NCBI RefSeq assembly: GCF_017355835.1
Contig: NZ_JAFEWF010000005.1
Span: 310,001 to 374,000, forward strand
Source of the DNA: Desertivirga brevis
Lineage (GTDB): Bacteria > Bacteroidota > Bacteroidia > Sphingobacteriales > Sphingobacteriaceae
Direction of reading: 5' to 3'
Length of the DNA: 64,000 nucleotides
Under the pieces are notes generated by a model, which saw only the letters and a list, made by a program, of their open reading frames with translations, was not told where the DNA came from and did no database searches. A program made the position numbers and the translations under genes. Position 1 is the first letter of the stretch. The number at the start of each line of letters is the position of its first letter. Positions 29,499 through 37,903 of the stretch are shown in pieces.

Positions 29499-31223
29499 AT
29501 GAGATTTAAACTTACCACATACCTTATGGTATTGGCTTGTACCTGTTTTGCCCAAAAAAAGAAGGATCTTTCAATAGACGACTGGAAGAAACTAAGCTTA
29601 CGGGAAAAAATAGGTCAGACGATGTTGATGCTGCCAGACAAAGAGTCGGAGCTACGTTTGGGGAATGGCAGGCTTCAGGATTTCTTTAAACGGTATCCTG
29701 TTACTGGCTTCTTTATGGGCTGGAAGCTTTTTGTAAATATACCTGAAGAACAAAGGGTTGAACATTTAAAAAAGTCAGTGCTCGAATACCAGGATGCTAG
29801 TAACCTTCCTTTAATATTTCAACAGGATTACGAGAATGGGATCTCTCTTCCTGGGATGACCTCCCTGCCCCGGGAAATGGCATTAGGGGCAGCCAACTCT
29901 ACCGGGCTTAGCTACAATTACGGGATGAGCTTGGCAAAAGAAGCAAAGTCGCTGGGAGTTAAATGGGTCTTGCATCCTGTAGCCGACCTAAGCATTAATC
30001 CACTTAACCCCATTGTTAATACCAGGGCTATCTCGGATGATCCAGACAAAGCAATCAGACTTTTAAGCCAACAAATAAAAGGTCTTCAGAATACTGGTGT
30101 AGCAGCTACAATAAAGCATTTTCCCGGGGATGGAATGGACAACCGCGACCAGCATCTTACAACAACAGTTAACAGTTTAGGTATGGATCAATGGAAACAA
30201 TATCACGGAAAAGTGTTCCAAGCTTTAATTGATAGCGGGGTTGCGGCGATAATGCCCGGCCATATTACTCTTCCAGCATGCCAGAAACAAAAGCTGAACG
30301 GCTTTTTCCCCCCTGCTACTTTATCAAAAGAACTGCTAACAGATCTCCTTAAGAAAGAAATGAGATTTAAGGGGGTAATTGTTTCAGATGCTATGACCAT
30401 GGGCGGCTTTCGTGGTTGGTACCCTGATCAGTTGGAAGGGGAGATCCAGAGCTTTCTGGCTGGAGTCGACGTGCTTTTGTGGCCCTCTTACCAATTTATG
30501 GATACTGTAGAAGCACGCATTAAACGAGGAGAAATACCGATAGCGAGGCTTGACGATGCTGTAAGCCGAATCTGGGCGATGAAGTTGAAGTATGGGTTGT
30601 TGAGTAAAAACAATCAACTGATAAGGCAAATGTCTCCGGAAGAACGGGAGGTATCTTTTTCTACTGCTCGTAGCATCGCTGAAAAGGCAGTTACTCTAGT
30701 GCGTGACCGGAATTCCGTAATTCCAATCAATCCTGGTACGACAAAGAAGATACTTGTAATAGCTGTTACTACAGAAAGCCGAAAAGGAGGTGACGGAGGA
30801 TTACATGTTTTGAAAAATTTTGCAGGTGCGCTGGAGAAAAAAGGATTTTCTGTAGACTTTCAGCGCAATTTACTTTACGAAACTCAGGGCTGGAACGAGG
30901 ACGTAACGAAGAAATATGATAAAATTATTGTTGCTGTAGTAAGGCAAACTCATACCCCATTCGGCCCGCTGCAGTTATATGACGATGAAGCACAGACAGC
31001 CTGGGGAGTTAATGCAATGCCTAAAGACAAAGTTATTGTAGTTTCCTTTGGTAGTCCTTATATTTTAAACGAGTATTTTGAGCGGGTGAATACTTGCATC
31101 AACGCATACTCAAATGGCCCTGAGATGCATAACGCAGTAGTTAAAGTACTAACCGGCGAACTGAAAGCCGAAGGGATATCACCTGTTAAACTTGAAAGAA
31201 AAGATACATTAGCCGAAAATTGA
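29499..31223 (+). CDS. GH3 family glycosidase, NagZ-like
   Basis: This is a 574-residue exported enzyme (signal peptide KLTTYLMVLACTCFAQ). The GH3 barrel carries KHFPGDG (206-212) followed by DQH (D217 and H219), the mobile Asp-His acid/base pair typical of the NagZ-type beta-N-acetylhexosaminidase branch. The nucleophile is in VSDAMTMGG at D297. The C-terminal domain (about 400-560) resembles the extra domain of longer GH3 proteins but is short. NagZ-like enzymes act on N-acetylglucosaminides, yet several in PULs are beta-glycosidases with other specificities. The neighbouring GH29 starts two bases after its stop. Confidence 0.85.
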   Translation: MRFKLTTYLMVLACTCFAQKKKDLSIDDWKKLSLREKIGQTMLMLPDKESELRLGNGRLQDFFKRYPVTGFFMGWKLFVNIPEEQRVEHLKKSVLEYQDASNLPLIFQQDYENGISLPGMTSLPREMALGAANSTGLSYNYGMSLAKEAKSLGVKWVLHPVADLSINPLNPIVNTRAISDDPDKAIRLLSQQIKGLQNTGVAATIKHFPGDGMDNRDQHLTTTVNSLGMDQWKQYHGKVFQALIDSGVAAIMPGHITLPACQKQKLNGFFPPATLSKELLTDLLKKEMRFKGVIVSDAMTMGGFRGWYPDQLEGEIQSFLAGVDVLLWPSYQFMDTVEARIKRGEIPIARLDDAVSRIWAMKLKYGLLSKNNQLIRQMSPEEREVSFSTARSIAEKAVTLVRDRNSVIPINPGTTKKILVIAVTTESRKGGDGGLHVLKNFAGALEKKGFSVDFQRNLLYETQGWNEDVTKKYDKIIVAVVRQTHTPFGPLQLYDDEAQTAWGVNAMPKDKVIVVSFGSPYILNEYFERVNTCINAYSNGPEMHNAVVKVLTGELKAEGISPVKLERKDTLAEN

Positions 31224-31225
31224 TT

Positions 31226-32629
31226 ATGCCAAATAAACAGATAGTAAAAAACATAATTCTCGCTATAGCTTTTGGATCCTTGTTATCAACGGCTGAAGCC
31301 CAACAAGATATAGATTTAAACAAGCCTTCCTGGGTTAAAGAAACTGTCGCTCAAAAATCGGAGCGGATGGAATGGTGGCGGCAGGCAAGATTTGGCATGT
31401 TCATTCATTGGGGACTGTATTCTGCAGCAGCTAGACACGAGTGGGTACAAAACCGCGAAAAAATGACACGAGAGGAATACCATAAATACTTTCAAACATT
31501 CAACCCCGACCTCTACAACCCGGAAGAGTGGACAAAAAAAGCAAAACAGGCAGGAATGAAATATGTGGTGATTACCACTAAACACCACGAGGGATTCTGT
31601 CTATGGGATTCGAAGTTCACCGAATATAAGGCTCCTAATACACCGGCGGGAAAAGACCTGCTAAAACCACTGGTTGCAGCATTAAGAGCTGAAGGCATAA
31701 GAGTAGGATTTTACTATTCGCTTATTGACTGGAATCATCCGCACTTTCCAATTGACAGAAATCATCCGCTTCGAGAAGCAAGCAATATTGCTTCCATAAA
31801 CCAGAATAGGGATATTAAAAAATACCAAAAGTACTTGAAAGACCAGATAACAGAACTGTTGACACAATATGGAAAGATCGACGAACTTTTCTTTGATTAT
31901 TCTTACCCAGGACCTAATGGGAAGGGGAGGGACGACTGGGACTCAGAAGGCCTTTTAAAGCTGGTGCGGAAACTTCAGCCGGATATAATTGTGAACGACC
32001 GTCTTGATCTTGGAGAAACAAGCTGGGGCTGGGATTATAAAACTCCGGAGCAATTTATGCCTTTTAAATGGCCAAGTTTAAATGGTGTGAACATTCCATG
32101 GGAGACCTGCCAGACCTTTTCCGGTTCCTGGGGATATAACCGCGATGAGTACTCCTGGAAATCAGAGCGGCAGCTTATCACCATGTTAATTGAGACTGTT
32201 AGCAAAGGGGGAAATTTACTTTTAAATGTAGGTCCGACAGCCAGAGGTGCCTTTGAAGAAAAGGCGGACGAAAGACTTAAGGCTATTGGCAATTGGATGA
32301 GATTTAACAATCGCTCAATTTATAATTGTACTCAGGCTCCTGCAGTTTTCGAAAAGCCCGACAATTGCTTACTTACTTACAATCCTGAAACAAAAAGACT
32401 ATATATTCATGTTTTATCCTGGCCCTTTAAATCGCTGCACCTAAAAAATTACAAAGGCAAATTCAGGTATGCACAGCTGTTGAATGATGGTTCAGAGATT
32501 AAGTTCAAGTCTGATATCAAGCCGGGAAGCCATACCACTGAAACTACTGGAGAAAACGATGTGATGCTAGAACTCCCGGTATACAGCCCCAATATCGAAA
32601 TTCCCGTTATCGAACTTATATTAAACTAA
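31226..32629 (+). CDS. GH29 alpha-L-fucosidase (second copy)
   Basis: This is a 467-residue exported fucosidase. The start at 31226 is two bases after the GH3 stop and begins a good signal peptide (KNIILAIAFGSLLSTAEAQ); a TTG at 31220 overlaps the GH3 stop and is less likely. GH29 features include RFGMFIHWGLYSAAARHEW, YVVITTKHHEGFCLWDSKFT, RVGFYYSLIDWNHP, LFFDYSYPG with D224 as candidate nucleophile, and GGNLLLNVGPTARG. It is shorter at the C-terminus than the first GH29 and keeps a more typical active-site neighbourhood. Two divergent fucosidases suggest two different fucosyl linkages in the substrate. Confidence 0.92.
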   Translation: MPNKQIVKNIILAIAFGSLLSTAEAQQDIDLNKPSWVKETVAQKSERMEWWRQARFGMFIHWGLYSAAARHEWVQNREKMTREEYHKYFQTFNPDLYNPEEWTKKAKQAGMKYVVITTKHHEGFCLWDSKFTEYKAPNTPAGKDLLKPLVAALRAEGIRVGFYYSLIDWNHPHFPIDRNHPLREASNIASINQNRDIKKYQKYLKDQITELLTQYGKIDELFFDYSYPGPNGKGRDDWDSEGLLKLVRKLQPDIIVNDRLDLGETSWGWDYKTPEQFMPFKWPSLNGVNIPWETCQTFSGSWGYNRDEYSWKSERQLITMLIETVSKGGNLLLNVGPTARGAFEEKADERLKAIGNWMRFNNRSIYNCTQAPAVFEKPDNCLLTYNPETKRLYIHVLSWPFKSLHLKNYKGKFRYAQLLNDGSEIKFKSDIKPGSHTTETTGENDVMLELPVYSPNIEIPVIELILN

Positions 32630-32633
32630 AGGT

Positions 32634-33284
32634 ATGAGATTAATATATGTTTTTTGCTTACTCTTAAGCTTTTTCTCTGTAGCGAGGTCTCAGTCGGTTT
32701 CACGATGGGAAAAGGAGATATCCGCATTTGAAAAGCAAGATGCTGAAAAAACTGGGCGGCAAAAGGTAATAATATTCACAGGAAGTTCAACCATCCGTCG
32801 CTGGTCTGACATCAATACTTATTTCCCAGGTAAGTTGATATTAAACAGGGGCTTTGGAGGATCGCACGCGAGTGATCTTTTATACTTCGCAGACAGGATT
32901 ACAGGGGATAACAAAATTAAACAGATCCTTATTTATGAAGGTGATAATGACCTTGCTGCAGGAAAAACGGTTGAGAGGGTAGTTGACGATCTGAAGAAAA
33001 TCGTAAAACATTACAGATACAATTATCCCAGGGCGACCATAAGCATTCTTTCTATAAAACCCAGTCCCGCCAGGCAAAAGTACCTGACACAAATTAAAGA
33101 GGTGAATAAACAGATGCAAATTTTCATGGCTTCAGGCAAAAGGTACCAATTCATTGATGTTTTTAATCCGTTATTAAAAGAGGATGGAAATCCTAAGGAA
33201 GAGATCTTTGTACCAGACGGGGTTCACATGGACATGGAGGGCTACAAATTATGGGCTGAAGCCATCAGGCCTTACTTAGAATAG
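32634..33284 (+). CDS. Small SGNH/GDSL hydrolase
   Basis: This is a 216-residue exported esterase (signal peptide RLIYVFCLLLSFFSVARSQ). Block I is TGSST with S52, block III is YEGDND with Asn, and the Asp-His pair is D195 and H198 (PDGVHM). NRGFGGSHASDL supplies the oxyanion glycine. It is compact, with no additional domain. In this operon of fucosidases and unsaturated-uronyl hydrolase it likely removes acyl groups from oligosaccharides in the periplasm; platelet-activating-factor acetylhydrolase-like proteins share this fold. Confidence 0.85.
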   Translation: MRLIYVFCLLLSFFSVARSQSVSRWEKEISAFEKQDAEKTGRQKVIIFTGSSTIRRWSDINTYFPGKLILNRGFGGSHASDLLYFADRITGDNKIKQILIYEGDNDLAAGKTVERVVDDLKKIVKHYRYNYPRATISILSIKPSPARQKYLTQIKEVNKQMQIFMASGKRYQFIDVFNPLLKEDGNPKEEIFVPDGVHMDMEGYKLWAEAIRPYLE

Positions 33285-33336
33285 ATTGTGGTCGAATCCA
33301 TACTTAAGGAAACTTAATTCACTTATACTAAGATAC

Positions 33337-33672
33337 ATGAAGAAATATTGTTTAACACTTGATCTAAAAGATGATGAAAACCTGATTAACGAATATGTCA
33401 CCTGGCATAAGAAGGTTTGGGACGAAATAAAGGAAAGTATTCGGAGCTCTGGAATAATTGACCTGGAAATTTACAGGTACAATAACCGCCTCTGCATGAT
33501 CATCATTGCTGACGATTCATTTAGTTTTGAAAAAAAAGCAGCAATGGACGCAGAAAATCTTCGCGTGCAGGAGTGGGAGGAATTGATGTGGAAGTATCAA
33601 CAAGCATTGCCAGGCTCTAAACCTGGTGAAAAATGGGTGCTAATGGAAAATATTTTCTGTTTAAACAATTAA
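33337..33672 (+). CDS. rhaM: L-rhamnose mutarotase family protein (RhaM-like)
   Basis: This 111-residue cytoplasmic enzyme interconverts sugar anomers. It aligns well with E. coli RhaM: ENLINEYVTWHKKVWDEI holds Y20 and H24 in the positions of the RhaM tyrosine and catalytic histidine, and GIIDLEIYRYNNRLCMII matches the next strand. A longer frame from 33286 would put 17 residues ahead of the domain and overlaps poorly with family length. Since two fucosidases surround it and no rhamnosidase was recognised, L-fucose is as likely a substrate as L-rhamnose. No fucose or rhamnose kinase, isomerase or aldolase is present in the window. Confidence 0.9.
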   Translation: MKKYCLTLDLKDDENLINEYVTWHKKVWDEIKESIRSSGIIDLEIYRYNNRLCMIIIADDSFSFEKKAAMDAENLRVQEWEELMWKYQQALPGSKPGEKWVLMENIFCLNN

Positions 33673-33683
33673 ATATATAATCC

Positions 33684-34811
33684 ATGCTAAGGAAAATTTT
33701 AAGTTTGGTATTACCGGTATTCCTTTCATCTGCCACTTTTGGGCAGAGAAATGCCACGATTTTTACCGATTGGAAAAAAGGCTACGATCCGGCAGAGGTA
33801 GGACAAAAACTAACTAAACGTTTTCTTGAAAGTCCCCACACAAATTATGGGCGGCCCGACCCTCCAAGATTTATTACCTATCCCGAGGTATGCACTTGGT
33901 TCGGAGCGCTTAAATTAAGTGAAACAAGCAGACGGTCGGATTTGCAGAAATTACTTGAAGAGAGATATTTAAAACTAGTTGAAGAAGAAAAATCTTTGCT
34001 TCCAATTCCGAATCACGTAGATTTCACCGTCTTTGGCACGCTTCCCCTACAGTTGTACTCGATGGGAGGCAACGAGAGTTACCTGAAACTTGGCAAGTAC
34101 TATGCAGACTCGCAATGGGAAAGGCCTGTAAACCGAGACCTTACTACAGAGGAACAAAACTATCTGGATAAAGGCTTCAGCTGGCAAACGCGCTTATGGA
34201 TAGACGACATGTATATGATTAATGCAGTACAGGTGCAGGCATATAAAGCAACCGGGGATGAGAAATATATCAATAGAGCAGCAAAAGAAATGGTGCTTTA
34301 TTTGGATTCACTACAAAAACCTAATGGCTTGTTTTTTCATGCCCCTGACGTACCGTTTTATTGGGCTAGGGGAAATGGTTGGATGGCTGCGGGAATGACT
34401 GAAATACTAAAATCAATACCTGAAAGTAACCCCCATAGACAGTATATATTAAAGGGGTATAAAAAGATGATGGCATCGCTTCTTAAGTACCAGACAGAAA
34501 GCGGTATGTGGCGACAATTAATAGATGATAAAGGTTCATGGACAGAAACCTCGGGAAGCGCGATGTTCGCCTATGCTATGGTAACTGGAATAAAAAAAGG
34601 ATGGCTGAAAAAAAGTATCTATGCGCCGGCTGCAAGAAAAGCATGGCTGGCTCTTGTGGATAGTATCAACGAAAATGGTGACGTAACAGAGGTGTGCGAA
34701 GGAACAAACAAAAAGAACGACCGGCAATTTTATTTAGACAGGAGGCGACTGATAGGTGATATGCATGGACAAGCGCCTGTATTATGGACGACGGCCGCAT
34801 TATTGGATTAA
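33684..34811 (+). CDS. GH105 unsaturated rhamnogalacturonyl hydrolase (YteR-like)
   Basis: This is a 375-residue exported (alpha/alpha)6-barrel enzyme (signal peptide LRKILSLVLPVFLSSATFG). It would hydrate and release the 4,5-unsaturated galacturonyl residue left by pectin lyases. Key features are FSWQTRLWIDDMYM with D174-D175, the catalytic region of GH88/GH105, and FYWARGNGWMAAGM and GSWTETSGSAMFAYAM, which are typical of the GH105 branch. Its presence implies a lyase acts earlier on the substrate, which would fit one of the beta-helix proteins being a lyase. It is the last gene of the PUL. Confidence 0.9.
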   Translation: MLRKILSLVLPVFLSSATFGQRNATIFTDWKKGYDPAEVGQKLTKRFLESPHTNYGRPDPPRFITYPEVCTWFGALKLSETSRRSDLQKLLEERYLKLVEEEKSLLPIPNHVDFTVFGTLPLQLYSMGGNESYLKLGKYYADSQWERPVNRDLTTEEQNYLDKGFSWQTRLWIDDMYMINAVQVQAYKATGDEKYINRAAKEMVLYLDSLQKPNGLFFHAPDVPFYWARGNGWMAAGMTEILKSIPESNPHRQYILKGYKKMMASLLKYQTESGMWRQLIDDKGSWTETSGSAMFAYAMVTGIKKGWLKKSIYAPAARKAWLALVDSINENGDVTEVCEGTNKKNDRQFYLDRRRLIGDMHGQAPVLWTTAALLD

Positions 34812-34851
34812 TTTTGTGCCCTTGAACCTCATAATAATAAATTTACTTGTC

Positions 34852-34879
34852 GTAACAACAATTCGAACTTTGTTGTTAC
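34852..34879. repeat. 10-bp inverted repeat after GH105
   Basis: GTAACAACAA (34852-34861) and TTGTTGTTAC (34870-34879) form a perfect stem with the loop TTCGAACT. The stem is followed by CTTTAG rather than a T-run, and it ends 10 bases before a small gene. It could be a weak terminator for the PUL or an operator for the small gene. Confidence 0.45.
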
Positions 34880-34889
34880 CTTTAGCCAA

Positions 34890-35123
34890 ATGGTCTACCT
34901 GGGCAAGCGAGAGTATTCTGTCGCCTATAATAATACTACCTATAAAATTGTTCAGTGGGACACACTTCACATGGTTTTTCAAATTTGGTTGAAGGGCGAA
35001 ATGCTTGTCACTATTCAAAAGGATGATATCTGGAAAGCTTCAAGTGTAAGTAAAATGAGTCTAACCGACGCTTTTTCAATCGCATTTAAGCTGGAGGCGC
35101 AATTGACGAAAGAGCAATTGTAA
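34890..35123 (+). CDS. Small hypothetical protein (77 aa)
   Basis: This is a 77-residue soluble frame with a plausible two-domain look: a beta-rich N-terminal half (YSVAYNNTTYKIVQW, VFQIWLKGEMLVTIQKD) and a helical C-terminus (LTDAFSIAFKLEAQL). I do not recognise the family. Composition and the absence of an overlapping larger gene support a real gene. It lies alone between the PUL and the convergent phytochrome gene, with an inverted repeat just upstream and a terminator downstream. Confidence 0.55.
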   Translation: MVYLGKREYSVAYNNTTYKIVQWDTLHMVFQIWLKGEMLVTIQKDDIWKASSVSKMSLTDAFSIAFKLEAQLTKEQL

Positions 35124-35251
35124 GACCTATTTAAAAAAAATTCATACTCAGCATACTATTTCTTTTAACCACCCGTTAATGTAGAAACGTCTATTGCGAG
35201 TGATGTACTTCCTCGGGAATTAGGCTAAGAAGAAATTTTAGTTGAGCGATT

Positions 35252-35286
35252 AAAACAGCGTACCATCCCACGGTACCGCTGTTTTT
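35252..35286. terminator. Bidirectional terminator before the phytochrome 3' end
   Basis: AAAACAGCG-TACC pairs with GGTACCGCTGTTTT with one bulged base. T-runs flank the stem on both strands. It serves the convergent small gene and the bacteriophytochrome gene. Confidence 0.8.
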
Positions 35287-35310
35287 ATGTTTCCAGACCG
35301 TCCTACTCAA

Positions 35311-37521
35311 TTATTGTGGCTTCCTAAATTTAATCCAGAAGATAGAACCAACTCCCGGCCTTCCATCAATCCAGATATTAGCTTTATGCTTTTCCAGGAT
35401 CCGTTTTACGATTGCCAATCCGACGCCTGTGCCTTCGTAATCAGTTTTTACATTAACCCTCTTAAACAATTCAAATACTTTATTATAATGTTTTGGATCG
35501 ATTCCTATTCCATTATCCTGCACCTTGTAAACCACTTCATATTCATTTTCCGAACCCTCGATAGTAATGATCGATGGATTAGAAAGCCTTGAATATTTTA
35601 CGGCGTTGCTTATTAAATTAAGAAATACTTGGTAGATCATGGTTTGGTCACCATAAACAACGGGAGTACCTCCAACATTAAAGACCATATTAGGATTATT
35701 GAAAGCTGTAGCCACCTCATTCTTTATTGTGTGAAGCAAACTACTCATATCTATTGGCTGAAAATTTATTTCCGATCGACCAACCTTGGAGTAGTCCAGA
35801 ACTTCGGCAATTAGTGTATTCATCCGGGTAATACCAAAACTGATCCGGGCAGCAAAGTTCTTCCCATCATCATCTAATGACTTATTTCGCTCCAGGAGTT
35901 GCGCATAACTCTTGATTACTGTTAATGGAGTTTTTAAATCATGTGATATTGTACTACTGAAAGTTTCTAACTCATCGTAAGCTTCTTTCAGCTTCTCGTT
36001 TAAAACTCTTATTTCACTTGCCTTTTTATTAATAATATATAGCAATTCTTCTTTAAAACGCTCTGCCAAATTTTGTTCGTAAACCTTCCAACGTTCCGTT
36101 GTATGTTGAACTATTGTTTTGAAGCTTTCGAAAGATTTGCGCGGTGAAATCTTTTGTTCTCCATTTTCGTCCACCTCTACTGGTTTATCCGGGTTACCTG
36201 CCCATGTAATGCTTTCGGCGTACTCAGGCCGAAACCAGATAATATATTCCTTCAGCTCCCTTGATATCGTACAGACTAGTATTCCACTCGCAATATTTGC
36301 AAATTCGCTTGCCGAGGGCATTATATCAACCAACTTATTTGTATGAAACAGCGATTCGTCCTGTTTTTCGGAGACCCACTCTATAATCTTCTCGATTTGA
36401 TCAGCAGAAGGGATAATGCCGTCTTTAATCACTTTCCCTTCATAACGCATAAACACTCCGGTTGCCTTTACAATATGCAGAAAGGAAACAGAAGGGTTTA
36501 ATACCGCGTCCTTAATATCAACTCCAAGTCGCAGCTCTGAAATTATTTTCTCAAATACTGCTTTATGCTTTTTTTGGTCAGCATTTACAATTTCTTCTTC
36601 CTTAAACTCAACGGAAGATGAGATGATCTGTCCAAGTAGTCTGGCTCCCTCGCGTACACGGTGACTTATAAATTTAGGGGTATAATTATGGCAGGCAATA
36701 AGCCCCCACAACTCACCCTTGCACATAAGGGAAATGCTGAAGCTTGAAGCAACTCCCATATTTTTAAGATACTGGATGTGTATTGGGGAAACAGCCCGAA
36801 GAACGGAATGGGTAAGGTCAACAGGGTTGTCAGTTAAAGCTAAAATAGCTGAAGTGGATGAATATACATCAGCTATCAGGCGCACTTTATTCGCTTTATA
36901 CAAAAGACGAGCTTGGGCAGGAATGTCGGATGCTGGATAATGGAGGTCCAAAAAAGGTTCCAAATCCTCATTTCTTGCTTCAGCAACCACTTTGCCATGG
37001 GCGTCCTCCATAAATTTATAGATCATCACCCGATCGTAACCGATCAATTGCTTAACAATAGAGGCTGCCCGGCTAAGTATATCAGGAAGATTACTGGTAG
37101 CAAGGATTGCAGAAACATGCCGGCCGATTTGGTTGTGAATATCAGGAACTTCACTTTCTATCCTTAATTCAAATTCCAAATAAATTTGCTGGCTATGGCA
37201 GTGAATTATTAGATCAAACCGCTGCTCCTCGAAGTAAATTTGGTACGACTCACTTTCTTGTTTCCTTTTTGCTGATTCTACAAAAGCGGCAAGGGGATTA
37301 GGATTCTCTTTACTGGAAATTTTTTGTTCAAAAGTCGCAAGACTTTGTCCTAAAATGGATCCTGCAGTTACATTGAGATGATCCAGGATATTAGAACTCA
37401 CATAATTAATAATATTACTGGTAGCATTTACAACCACTATAAACCCCCAGGACTGAACCTGACCTGGAATATGAATTGGCTCGCGGTCGCAATTACTTAG
37501 GTCGACTTTAAACTTAGGCAT
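35311..37521 (-). CDS. Bacteriophytochrome sensor histidine kinase
   Basis: This is a 736-residue red/far-red photoreceptor kinase with PAS (about 20-110), GAF (135-300), PHY (320-495), HisKA with H527 (SHDLKTP) and HATPase (625-736). The biliverdin-binding cysteine is C11 in SNCDREPIHIPG. The chromophore pocket motifs are intact: PASDIPAQARLLY, SPIHIQYLKNMGV, and IACHNYTP (first histidine kept, second replaced by Asn). The PHY tongue has SPRKSF. Instead of the common PGxIQPHG it has PGQVQSWG. The start at 37521 puts the cysteine at the usual distance from the N-terminus. It has no receiver domain of its own, and the gene 4 to 19 bases upstream encodes a stand-alone receiver. No heme oxygenase gene is nearby. 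Confidence 0.93.
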   Translation of the reverse strand: MPKFKVDLSNCDREPIHIPGQVQSWGFIVVVNATSNIINYVSSNILDHLNVTAGSILGQSLATFEQKISSKENPNPLAAFVESAKRKQESESYQIYFEEQRFDLIIHCHSQQIYLEFELRIESEVPDIHNQIGRHVSAILATSNLPDILSRAASIVKQLIGYDRVMIYKFMEDAHGKVVAEARNEDLEPFLDLHYPASDIPAQARLLYKANKVRLIADVYSSTSAILALTDNPVDLTHSVLRAVSPIHIQYLKNMGVASSFSISLMCKGELWGLIACHNYTPKFISHRVREGARLLGQIISSSVEFKEEEIVNADQKKHKAVFEKIISELRLGVDIKDAVLNPSVSFLHIVKATGVFMRYEGKVIKDGIIPSADQIEKIIEWVSEKQDESLFHTNKLVDIMPSASEFANIASGILVCTISRELKEYIIWFRPEYAESITWAGNPDKPVEVDENGEQKISPRKSFESFKTIVQHTTERWKVYEQNLAERFKEELLYIINKKASEIRVLNEKLKEAYDELETFSSTISHDLKTPLTVIKSYAQLLERNKSLDDDGKNFAARISFGITRMNTLIAEVLDYSKVGRSEINFQPIDMSSLLHTIKNEVATAFNNPNMVFNVGGTPVVYGDQTMIYQVFLNLISNAVKYSRLSNPSIITIEGSENEYEVVYKVQDNGIGIDPKHYNKVFELFKRVNVKTDYEGTGVGLAIVKRILEKHKANIWIDGRPGVGSIFWIKFRKPQ

Positions 37522-37540
37522 TATTATAAAATTCAAATAG

Positions 37541-37903
37541 CTAGCGCATGAGCGCTATTGCTTTATGTACTAATTCATCAATATCGAAGGGCTTTGCAAG
37601 AAAATCATTAGCCCCGGCCTGCTGGGCAATATATGCCCCATCCCGGCTTGCAGACATAACTATCACCGGAATTTCTGAAGACGATGCGTCTTCCCTTATT
37701 GCCTTAAGAACCTGGTCTCCTGACAGTTGAGGCATCCACAGATCGAGAAAGATCAAATCGGGATCTTTCTCAGAAATCCTTTTAAATATCTCCAGGCTAT
37801 TTTGAACACAAACCGTTTGAAAGCCGCTTTCTTCGAGAATAATAGAAACCAAATCTAAAATTCCCTCATCGTCATCGCATATTAGAATAGTCTTATTTTT
37901 CAT
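37541..37903 (-). CDS. Single-domain response regulator between LOV kinase and phytochrome
   Basis: This 120-residue protein is a bare receiver domain. The acidic pocket DDD (10-12), phospho-acceptor D54 in IFLDLWMP, the MSAS strand and KPF near the end are all present. The start overlaps the last 11 bases of the LOV kinase gene, so the two are translationally coupled, and the phytochrome gene follows closely. It is therefore the natural phosphate acceptor for either or both light-responsive kinases. It has no output domain, so it acts through another partner, as CheY- or Spo0F-like proteins do. Confidence 0.9.
   Translation of the reverse strand: MKNKTILICDDDEGILDLVSIILEESGFQTVCVQNSLEIFKRISEKDPDLIFLDLWMPQLSGDQVLKAIREDASSSEIPVIVMSASRDGAYIAQQAGANDFLAKPFDIDELVHKAIALMR

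Noticed and set aside
31220..31225. TTG start for the second GH29
   Set aside because: It overlaps the GH3 stop; the ATG at 31226 gives a cleaner signal peptide.
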